Below are positions 6,856 to 12,562 of a stretch of 13,456 nt of DNA, in pieces. The notes beneath the pieces were generated by a model. That model was not told the origin of the DNA. It made no database searches and saw nothing but the letters and a program-made list of their open reading frames with translations. Where the stretch lies: positions 1 to 13,456 of the forward strand of contig JAGTUZ010000292.1 in the NCBI GenBank assembly GCA_018224415.1, in the 5' to 3' direction. Origin of the DNA: Bacteroidota bacterium (GTDB lineage Bacteria; Bacteroidota; Ignavibacteria; SZUA-365). Position numbers and translations under genes: made by a program. The first letter of the stretch is position 1; each line of letters starts with the position of its first letter.

Positions 6856-7758
6856 TCAGGCCTTCTTTTGCGAACGTTGATTCTTGACATCCTGCTCGAA
6901 CTTGCGCACTTCCTCGCGGCGGTTGGTGATCCAGTACACCGCGCCGAGGGCCACACCGGCCGTCACAACGATGTCGGGAATCTTTTCCAGCACGCGCCAG
7001 GTGTGATCGGGCAGGTTCTCGGTGCCCACGTTGGTGTAGAAACCGAGATCCTCGAACGGTACGCTCGACAGATAGAAAACGGAGGTTCCACCCACTTCCT
7101 TCAGTCCGTAAATTTTCTGGACGTACGTGTCCGGATTGTCCTTGATCCGCCGCTGCGCTTCCCCGATCAGGGCGGCACGGTCGCCGAACATCGTGGAGTT
7201 CATGGGACAGGCGACACTGCAGGCCGAGGCGCGCTTGCCGTCGGCATTCGTGGTCAACTCGATGATCATGTCGCGGTCCTCGGCCTTGACGTTGTGGCCG
7301 TCAATATCGTAGCGCTCGCCGCTGCGGTCGAGTACATAGCCTTCCGCATCGACCTTCAGGTCGGTGGTGAGCTGGCGCTCCATGTAACACATCGTGCACT
7401 TGCGCACCTTGGGATTGTTGCTCGCCCATTCGTACTTCGGGATGTCGAAGGGGCAGGCAACCATGCAGTAGCGGCAGCCGATGCACTTGTTTGCCGCCCA
7501 GGTCACCGCGCCGTCGCGCGTCTTTTCCAGCGCGCCGACCAGACAGGCAGAGGCGCATGCGGGATCCTGGCAATGCTGGCACATCTGGCGCGCGTATACC
7601 TCGCCATCCTCCGTTTCGATGGCACGGAGGGTGGTGAAGTTCTGCGCATCCATTGTGGGGTTTTCGACTTCGGGGAATTGATGGACCTGCTGACAGGCAG
7701 TGGTGCAAGCACCACAGCCGACACATTCCGTCAGGTCTACGAGAATTGCATGTGGCAT
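6856..7758 (-). CDS. Four-cluster [4Fe-4S] ferredoxin subunit, HybA-like, with C-terminal anchor
   Basis: A 300-residue protein with 16 cluster cysteines in four groups: C12/C15/C18/C22, C60/C63/C68/C72, C92/C95/C98/C102, and C121/C124 with C180/C184, enough for four [4Fe-4S] clusters. The fourth group is split by a 55-residue insert (about 125-179). The segment IYGLKEVGGTSVFYLSSVPFEDLGF (216-240) and a C-terminal membrane helix (about 263-279) are typical of HybA. Unlike HybA, it has no Tat or Sec signal: cluster 1 begins 12 residues from a well-supported start (AGGAG 8 nt upstream), so the clusters should face the cytoplasm. It should relay electrons between the NrfD subunit encoded 10 bp downstream and a soluble partner. 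It begins 89 bp after the anchored GcvH-like gene. Subunits of Psr, Dms or Nrf type are less similar in the C-terminal half. Confidence 0.93.
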   Translation of the reverse strand: MPHAILVDLTECVGCGACTTACQQVHQFPEVENPTMDAQNFTTLRAIETEDGEVYARQMCQHCQDPACASACLVGALEKTRDGAVTWAANKCIGCRYCMVACPFDIPKYEWASNNPKVRKCTMCYMERQLTTDLKVDAEGYVLDRSGERYDIDGHNVKAEDRDMIIELTTNADGKRASACSVACPMNSTMFGDRAALIGEAQRRIKDNPDTYVQKIYGLKEVGGTSVFYLSSVPFEDLGFYTNVGTENLPDHTWRVLEKIPDIVVTAGVALGAVYWITNRREEVRKFEQDVKNQRSQKKA

Positions 7759-7809
7759 GGATGGGTCTCCTGGTTTCCTTATTAAATGGGATTACGCGTG
7801 GTGTCACGT

Positions 7810-7831
7810 GCAACGCGCGTGGACGCATTGC
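7810..7831 (-). other. Possible intercistronic hairpin between GcvH-like and ferredoxin genes
   Basis: On the minus-strand transcript GCAATGCG can pair with CGCGTTGC (8 bp, one G-U pair) around a 6-nt loop. It starts 17 nt after the upstream stop. There is no U tract, so it is not a convincing terminator; it may affect mRNA stability or relative expression. Confidence 0.28.
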
Positions 7832-7847
7832 GCGCAAGCGGATTGGT

Positions 7848-8522
7848 TCACCGAAGGAACTGCTTCTCGAAATCCGACACGTGCTGCTCGTCGAGCTGTG
7901 CGAGCACGCCGGCCATCGGCACGCCGCCGTCAAGCATCGCCTCGCCGACCAGCGCAGGCTGTGCGGCGCTCGCGTTGAGGAATTCACGGAAACGTTTCAC
8001 TTCCTCCTTGATCCAGGTCACGGCGTTCTCGGCGACATGCAGCACGCTCAGGTTGCGCGCGAGCTCCGCCGGCTCGACCATCATCAGCCAGCCGTCACGA
8101 TACGGGTTCTCGCTCACCATGCCCGGATTCTCCACGGCATCGTGGTTGACCGAACGAACATACCCGCTCGCCGGAGCGACCAGGTGCAGCTGCCGGTTTC
8201 CGTGACCTACGGTGATGACAGGATCGCCCTGGCGCACGAACTCGCCGATAGCGGGGAGCGCGATACGGTCGACACCGCCGAGTGCCTTCTGCACGAAATC
8301 GTCGATGCCGATTTCCAGGGCATCGCCGTCCTGAAGCCGCGCCCAGGTGTGTCCCGGATGAAAGAAGACGCTCTTCGGAATGCGCAGCGTCTCGCGCCCA
8401 TGAGCATGTGCCGCCACCGACGGCGCCGCCGCCATGATGGGATAGCGCTTGCTCCGCGCTTGGATGAACAGGTCGATGCCCAGGAGCAGGACCACAAATA
8501 GAATGACAAATAATGCAACCAT
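7848..8522 (-). CDS. Membrane-anchored GcvH-like (lipoyl-fold) protein
   Basis: A 224-residue protein from ATG 8522, chosen because GGAG lies 6 nt upstream; a 16-residue longer form from ATG 8570 is possible but has no clear ribosome site and starts only about 8 nt from the predicted transcription start. Residues 2-20 form one N-terminal helix (VALFVILFVVLLLGIDLFI) followed by QARSKR, which predicts a cytoplasmic body. Residues about 51-152 match the H-protein fold: FFHPGHTWARLQ, LEIGIDDF, GDPVITVG, LVAPASGYV, NPYRDGWLMMV. The lipoyl lysine aligns, ungapped from the PASG turn, with N109, followed by R110, so it probably cannot be lipoylated. The remainder, about 153-224, is helical and unassigned. 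It is first in the redox gene set, 89 bp before the ferredoxin subunit. Its role is not known; a docking or assembly module of the NrfD complex is inferred. Confidence 0.82.
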   Translation of the reverse strand: MVALFVILFVVLLLGIDLFIQARSKRYPIMAAAPSVAAHAHGRETLRIPKSVFFHPGHTWARLQDGDALEIGIDDFVQKALGGVDRIALPAIGEFVRQGDPVITVGHGNRQLHLVAPASGYVRSVNHDAVENPGMVSENPYRDGWLMMVEPAELARNLSVLHVAENAVTWIKEEVKRFREFLNASAAQPALVGEAMLDGGVPMAGVLAQLDEQHVSDFEKQFLR

Positions 8523-8588
8523 GACGTACTCCAGTGTTCTGGTGGGAAGAGATGTCGTTTGTTTCAACATTCAACTGCTGAATATTAC

Positions 8589-8604
8589 TACAACAACTGC
8601 GCCA
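8589..8604 (-). promoter_or_regulatory. Candidate sigma-54 promoter of the redox gene set
   Basis: Minus strand TGGCGCAGTTGTTGTA against the consensus TGGCAC-N5-TTGCW: the -24 GG and the spacing are correct, with one mismatch in each half (A to G, C to T). The predicted start is near 8578, 56 nt before ATG 8522. The loss of the -12 C is a real weakness. A sigma-54 activator encoded in the same set and enhancer-like repeats upstream support the call. Confidence 0.4.
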
Positions 8605-8705
8605 AATATTTCACGAATGAGGAAGGTGGGTGTAACCCGTTGTAAATAATAGAGATACCAGCAGACAGAGCAGCCCGGACTGTGCGAGGCGGAATCGATC
8701 ATTGT

Positions 8706-8719
8706 TGAAATATTCTACA
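8706..8719. repeat. Enhancer-like imperfect palindrome, copy 1
   Basis: TGAAATATTCTACA, part of a 16-bp stretch sharing 14 bases with copy 2 at 8785-8798. Its centre lies about 134 bp upstream of the predicted sigma-54 start (8578), a normal distance for an NtrC-type enhancer site. The binding protein is inferred, not shown. Confidence 0.4.
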
Positions 8720-8784
8720 CCCAAAATGGGCACGTATGGACGCATTTCCCCTAAGTACCATAATGACAATGAATTAACGACCGT

Positions 8785-8798
8785 TGTAAAATTCTACA
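8785..8798. repeat. Enhancer-like palindrome, copy 2
   Basis: TGTAAAATTCTACA, a 14-bp palindrome with one mismatched pair (TGTA / TACA arms). Its centre is about 213 bp upstream of the predicted sigma-54 start and 79 bp from copy 1. It also lies about 170 bp upstream of the divergent regulator gene, so either gene set could be the target. Confidence 0.42.
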
Positions 8799-8840
8799 GC
8801 GGCTGTGGTGATATTCATCGCTATTTTCATGTTTACGATG

Positions 8841-8869
8841 GGTACGGCGTACGAGGGTGAGGCCGTACC
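8841..8869. repeat. Perfect 8-bp inverted repeat with 13-nt spacer
   Basis: GGTACGGC (8841-8848) and GCCGTACC (8862-8869) are exact reverse complements. On the plus strand the hairpin is followed by GACAAAAAAA, which is A-rich, not T-rich, so it is not a plus-strand terminator; on the minus strand the T run lies before it. An operator site is the simpler reading. Confidence 0.45.
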
Positions 8870-8882
8870 TGACAAAAAAATA

Positions 8883-8898
8883 AGGGAATACTTTCCCT
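8883..8898. repeat. Short palindrome upstream of the second regulator
   Basis: AGGGAA-TACT-TTCCCT, 6-bp perfect arms around a 4-nt centre. It lies just upstream of the candidate -33 element at 8906 and so could be an operator for the plus-strand operon. Confidence 0.35.
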
Positions 8899-8905
8899 GT
8901 GCATA

Positions 8906-8936
8906 TTGAATAAGATACTCTTATCCCGTATGTTAG
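8906..8936 (+). promoter_or_regulatory. Candidate Bacteroidota-type promoter of the second regulator
   Basis: TTG (8906-8908) and TATGTTAG (8929-8936) fit the -33 TTG / -7 TAnnTTTG pattern of Bacteroidota primary sigma factor, with a 20-bp spacer and one mismatch in the -7 box. The predicted start is near 8943, leaving about 22 nt with the ribosome site. This depends on the host using that promoter type. Confidence 0.25.
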
Positions 8937-8964
8937 GGAGCACGTTTCATGGAAGGAGACCCGC

Positions 8965-10395
8965 ATGGCTGGGCTCGAGAAATATCGTGGGATGAAAATC
9001 CTCATCGTTGACGACGAAGAGGATATGTGTATTCTACTAAAACGTTTGTTCGAACGGCAGGGACTGACGGCGATGATGGCGCTGGACGGCGACACGGCCC
9101 TCGACCTCTTCCGTCGCGAACCGCCTGATGCCGTGGTTCTCGATGTACTCATGCCGGGAATGGACGGCAGGGAAGTCATGCTCCGGATGCGGCGCATCGA
9201 TCCGGAAATCCCGGTCATGTTCATGACCGCGCTCGCGGGCGTTCCCGGGGCCGTGGATGCGATGAAGGCCGGGGCCTTTGACTATATCGCCAAACCTTTT
9301 GAAATGGCGGAAATGATGCAGTTCATCAGCCGTGCCCTCGAAGAGCGGTTGATGCGACGCAAGTACCAGGAGCCGCAGCTCGAAGCGCGGCATCGGGACG
9401 ACGAACTGCTGCAGCGCATGGGGACCAGCGACGTGATCCTCGATCTTGCCGCCACGGTCAAGCGTATCGCCACCACGAACTTCGACATTCTTGTGACCGG
9501 CGAGGCCGGGACGGGCAAGGCGCTTGTTGCCAAGGCTATTCACGACGCGAGCCCGCGCGCGGCAAAACCCTTCGTGACCATCGCCTGTGACGCATTGTCG
9601 GAAAGCAACCTGGAACGAGAACTTTTCGGACACGAGCGCGGGGCCTTTCCTGGCGCCGAGAATTCCCAGCAGGGCAAATGGGAGAGCGCCGACGGCGGCA
9701 CGCTGTTCCTTGACGAAGTATCTGAATTCGCCGTGTCGCTCCAGGCGCGGCTTCTCCGCTGCCTGCAGTCGCGCACGGTCACCCGTCTCGGCAGCGATAC
9801 ACCGATTCCCGTCGACGCCCGCATCATTGTGTCCACGAGCAAGGACCTGCACGATCTGATGGAAAGTGGCCAATTCCGGCCGGACCTGTTCTACCGCATC
9901 AACGAGTACAGCTTCCACGTCCCTTCGCTGCGTGAGCGCAAGACCGACATCCCGTATCTCTCTGCCCGCGCCATTTCGGAAAGCAACAAGGAACTGGACA
10001 AGGAAATCAACGGCTTCACCCCCAAGGCGCTCGACAAGCTTCTGGCCTACAACTGGCCCGGCAATGTCGCTCAGCTGCAGGCCGTGGTGCGCCGTGCCGT
10101 GCTCTTTGCAGACGAATTCATCACCACCGATCACCTCGACCTCGAACTCGACGCCGAACGCCGCACCCGGGCCTCCATCGCCTTTACCGCGATTGACGAG
10201 AACGATATCGAACATGGAGTGCCGCTCAAGGACCACGTCCGCAAGCACACTTCGATGATCGAACGGCAGATCCTTCTCGAAACGCTCAAACGTACGGGTT
10301 GGAACAAGGCCAAGGCCGCCCGCATCCTGCAGATCGACTACAAGACCATGCAGACGAAAGTGCGGGAATACAAGCTCTTGGATCCCCAGATGTGA
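8965..10395 (+). CDS. NtrC-family response regulator with non-canonical sigma-54 motifs
   Basis: A 476-residue protein with AAGGAGAC just before ATG 8965. The receiver (about 9-125) is intact: D16/D17, phospho-acceptor D60 in VVLDVLMPG, T88, K110. In the AAA+ domain (about 150-380) Walker A reads GEAGTGKA (179-186; usual GESGTGKE), Walker B is GTLFLDE (245-251) and the arginine-finger region FRPDLFYR is kept. The sigma-54 contact loop reads GAFPGA (226-231; usual GAFTGA), and sensor II reads WPGNVAQLQ (364-372; usual WPGNVRELE), so the conserved Thr and Arg are lost. The Fis-type helix-turn-helix (about 433-470) is intact. It may still bind DNA and ATP but is unlikely to be an ordinary sigma-54 activator; it could act at sigma-70 promoters, as TyrR-type relatives do, or as a repressor. 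No kinase is adjacent. Its stop overlaps the carrier start, so they are co-expressed. Confidence 0.93.
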   Translation: MAGLEKYRGMKILIVDDEEDMCILLKRLFERQGLTAMMALDGDTALDLFRREPPDAVVLDVLMPGMDGREVMLRMRRIDPEIPVMFMTALAGVPGAVDAMKAGAFDYIAKPFEMAEMMQFISRALEERLMRRKYQEPQLEARHRDDELLQRMGTSDVILDLAATVKRIATTNFDILVTGEAGTGKALVAKAIHDASPRAAKPFVTIACDALSESNLERELFGHERGAFPGAENSQQGKWESADGGTLFLDEVSEFAVSLQARLLRCLQSRTVTRLGSDTPIPVDARIIVSTSKDLHDLMESGQFRPDLFYRINEYSFHVPSLRERKTDIPYLSARAISESNKELDKEINGFTPKALDKLLAYNWPGNVAQLQAVVRRAVLFADEFITTDHLDLELDAERRTRASIAFTAIDENDIEHGVPLKDHVRKHTSMIERQILLETLKRTGWNKAKAARILQIDYKTMQTKVREYKLLDPQM

Positions 10396-11780
10396 GCCGC
10401 AAGATCCCCGACGTATTTGTTATTGTATTCACGCTGATCGTGCTGTCTGCGATCGCCACCTGGATTGTGCCCGGCGGCGCCTACGAACGCGTCACCGAGC
10501 AGGTCGGGGGCGTCACGCGCGATGTGCCGGTGGTCGGTTCCTTCCGCTACGAACCGTCGGTGCCGCAGACCCTGGAGGTGTTCACCGCCCCGATACTGGG
10601 CTTCCTCAAACTCGCGGAGATCATCGGCTTCATCTTCATCGTCGGGGGCGCCTTCTACATCCTCAACGAAAGTGGGGCCATCGCGGCGGGCAGTGCGCAG
10701 CTCGTGCGAAAGCTCAAGGGTCGGGAGTTCCTGGTCATTCCCATCGTGATGACATTCTTCTCGCTTTTCGGTGCCGTGTTCGGCATGAGCGAGGAAGCGA
10801 TGCCCTTCGTGCTGATCTTCGTTCCCCTCGCGCTTACCCTCGGCTACGACAGCATCGTTGGCATCTCCCTGAGCTTTCTCGCCGCAGGCGTGGGTTTCGC
10901 TGGTGCCTTCCTCAATCCCTTCACCCTTCAGATCGCACAGGGACTCGCCGGTGTGCCGCTTGTCTCGGGTTGGGAATACCGCGTGGTTGCGTGGTTTATC
11001 ATCACCGCCACTACCATCACCTGGGTGATGGTTTATGCCGCAAGAATCAAGAAGGACCCGACCCGCAGTCCCATGCACGAGCTCGACGCCGCCCGGCGGG
11101 AGGAAATCCTTCGACGTCAGGAGGAAACGGGCGCCTTCACTCTCCGTCATGCGCTGAGCCTGGCCGTTCTCTTTGCCGGTGTGGTGATGATGATTGTCGG
11201 CGTCTCGCTGTTCGACTGGTACATCACCGAACTCTCGGCACTGTTTCTGGCCATGGGCGTGCTTTCGGGCGTGGTGGCCGGACAACATCCGAACACCCTG
11301 GCGAAAAACTTCATCCTCGGGGTCAAGGACATGGCTGGCGCCGCGCTCATCGTCGGCTTCACCGGCGGTATCATTGTCGTGCTGGAAAGCGGCAATATCA
11401 TGGATACCATCCTCCACGCCCTGGCCGCCGTCACCTCGAGCATGCCGAAGATACTTGCCGCCGATGCGATGTATGGCATGCAGATGGCCCTCAACTTCTT
11501 CATTCCCTCCGGCTCGACCAAGGCGGCCCTGACCATGCCGCTGATGGGTCCGCTCGCCGACCTCTCGGGCATCACCCGCCAGACCGCCGTGCTCGCCTAC
11601 CAGCTCGGCGACGGCTTCACCAACATGATCATTCCCACCTCCGGCATCACCATCGGTACACTCGCCATGGCCAAAATTCCCTACGAACGCTGGTTCCGCT
11701 GGCACCTCCCGATGCAGATATACTTCTTTATCCTATCCCTGCTCCTGCTCGTCTGGCCGGTGCTCACGCATTGGGAGTAA
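10392..11780 (+). CDS. YfcC/DcuC-family membrane carrier
   Basis: A 462-residue polytopic protein with roughly eleven to thirteen hydrophobic spans. GTG 10392 is preferred: it overlaps the regulator stop (GTGA at 10392-10395) and places a short basic N-terminus (SRKIPD) before TM1; the longer in-frame start at 10299 would add a hydrophilic, unrelated 31 residues. Family-like segments are TWIVPGGAYER (23-33), FGMSEEAMPFVLIFVPLALTLGYDS (130-154), GFAGAFLNPFTLQIAQGLAGVP (168-189), FIPSGSTKAALTMPLMGPLADLSG (370-393) and GDGFTNMIIPTSG (406-418). These match the C4-dicarboxylate / basic-amino-acid exchanger group (PF03606, YfcC branch). The substrate cannot be told from sequence; YfcC-type proteins include putative arginine/ornithine or peptide-derived acid carriers. 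It ends convergent with the methyltransferase, overlapping it by 48 bp. Confidence 0.9.
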   Translation: MSRKIPDVFVIVFTLIVLSAIATWIVPGGAYERVTEQVGGVTRDVPVVGSFRYEPSVPQTLEVFTAPILGFLKLAEIIGFIFIVGGAFYILNESGAIAAGSAQLVRKLKGREFLVIPIVMTFFSLFGAVFGMSEEAMPFVLIFVPLALTLGYDSIVGISLSFLAAGVGFAGAFLNPFTLQIAQGLAGVPLVSGWEYRVVAWFIITATTITWVMVYAARIKKDPTRSPMHELDAARREEILRRQEETGAFTLRHALSLAVLFAGVVMMIVGVSLFDWYITELSALFLAMGVLSGVVAGQHPNTLAKNFILGVKDMAGAALIVGFTGGIIVVLESGNIMDTILHALAAVTSSMPKILAADAMYGMQMALNFFIPSGSTKAALTMPLMGPLADLSGITRQTAVLAYQLGDGFTNMIIPTSGITIGTLAMAKIPYERWFRWHLPMQIYFFILSLLLLVWPVLTHWE

Positions 11781-12494
11781 GGGCGCGGGGGTCCCTTCTT
11801 TCCTCACCTCCCCTTTCCCTTGATTCCTCAATAACAACACAATCCTCCTCTGGAAGCCCATCGGCACCATCCGCAGCAGCGTCGTCGTCACCGCGTTCAT
11901 CGACATCCACGGCGGGAGCGCACGCATCAGGCGGAAATGCGTCAGCCAGGGCCCCTGCGCAGTACCGGTGTCCGGGGGGACAAACGCCTTGATCTCTTCC
12001 CAGGTGTGATTGTACCAGTCGGAATGCTCCGAAATCGCTCCGGTGAGCGTACTGCCGCCGACCAGGACGAGCGTTCCGCCGGGCGTGAGCACGCCCATCA
12101 GGTGGCGCAGCCATTCATGCACCGCGCCGATATCGCGTGTGTTCGCCACGCTCACGCCCACGGCGAACACAACATCGAAGGAGTCCGGGGGATAGGGAAG
12201 GGCAGTCGCGTCCTGCACCTCAAAGCGGATATGCGGGTATTGTTCTCTTGCTTTCCGTATGCCCGTCTCGCTGATATCGATGCCCGTGACCTCGCAGCCA
12301 AGCGTCGTGAGAATGGCGCTGTAATATCCCGTGGCGCAGCCCACATCAAGCACGCGCGCGCCGTCGCGCACGCCGGCCGTTCGCAGCAGCGACCGCAGCA
12401 CCGCCCGCGTGAACGCAGGCGGATAGTAGCGGAAGCCCTCCCCGGCATAGAAGGAATCGTAGAACGCGACAACCTGCTGCTGTGCTTGTTTCAT
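11733..12494 (-). CDS. Class I SAM-dependent methyltransferase
   Basis: A 253-residue protein from ATG 12494. The Rossmann core shows motif I VLDVGCATGYY (48-58), an acidic end of strand 2 (GIDIS, D73), motif II-like QDATALPYPPDSFDVVFAVG (94-113) and the post-II segment LTPGGTLVLVG (136-146). This is the UbiE/Methyltransf_11 type; the substrate-binding part (about 150-225, with paired Trp and aromatic residues) does not identify the substrate. There is no signal peptide or membrane span, so it is cytosolic. An alternative ATG at 12533 has AGGG 7 nt upstream and would add 13 residues but leave only 29 bp before the divergent gene. The stop lies 48 bp inside the convergent carrier gene, and the last 25 or so residues are low-complexity, which suggests a read-through tail. 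It has no obvious link to the redox set. Confidence 0.88.
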   Translation of the reverse strand: MKQAQQQVVAFYDSFYAGEGFRYYPPAFTRAVLRSLLRTAGVRDGARVLDVGCATGYYSAILTTLGCEVTGIDISETGIRKAREQYPHIRFEVQDATALPYPPDSFDVVFAVGVSVANTRDIGAVHEWLRHLMGVLTPGGTLVLVGGSTLTGAISEHSDWYNHTWEEIKAFVPPDTGTAQGPWLTHFRLMRALPPWMSMNAVTTTLLRMVPMGFQRRIVLLLRNQGKGEVRKEGTPAPLLPMREHRPDEQEQG

Positions 12495-12562
12495 GGAAGG
12501 AAAATACGAAAATTCTGTCCTGACCCGTTGCATTCGGAAACCCTGGTGTGTCCTCTCAATCC
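12495..12562. promoter_or_regulatory. Short divergent promoter region (inferred)
   Basis: The 68 bp between two divergent start codons include an AT-rich stretch (12501-12517). Promoters for both genes are expected here, but no clear -10/-35 or -7/-33 pair was found. Confidence 0.3.

Larger units (their letters stand above)
8571..8964. promoter_or_regulatory. Divergent AT-rich regulatory region
   Basis: This 394-bp stretch separates the minus-strand redox set from the plus-strand regulator/transporter pair and is visibly AT-richer than the flanking genes. No convincing gene is seen in it. It holds a sigma-54-like element, two related 14-bp palindromes, a 29-bp hairpin, a short palindrome and a candidate plus-strand promoter, each listed separately. 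Confidence 0.6.

Noticed and set aside
5628..7758. Hydrogenase-2 (hyb) operon
   Set aside because: The HybA/HybB-like pair is present, but no large or small hydrogenase subunit or maturation gene is found in the window, and the ferredoxin has no Tat signal.
8639..8652. Third copy of the TGTA...TACA palindrome
   Set aside because: Only the left half (GTTGTAAA) matches; the right half diverges.
8728..8744. GGGCACGTATGGACGCA on the plus strand as a sigma-54 promoter
   Set aside because: The -12 half lacks the TTGC core and the GG to GC spacing is 11, not 10.
8841..8880. Inverted repeat plus A7 tract as a terminator
   Set aside because: The run is A on the plus strand and precedes the hairpin as T on the minus strand, so neither direction gives a hairpin followed by U residues.
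9037..10248. 403-codon minus-strand open frame antisense to the second regulator
   Set aside because: Shadow of a gene with clear receiver, AAA+ and helix-turn-helix domains on the plus strand; no ribosome site or recognisable domain.
10338..11705. 455-codon minus-strand frame, very rich in His, Gly, Asp and Glu
   Set aside because: This composition is what the reverse strand of a hydrophobic transporter gene gives; the plus-strand carrier is well supported.
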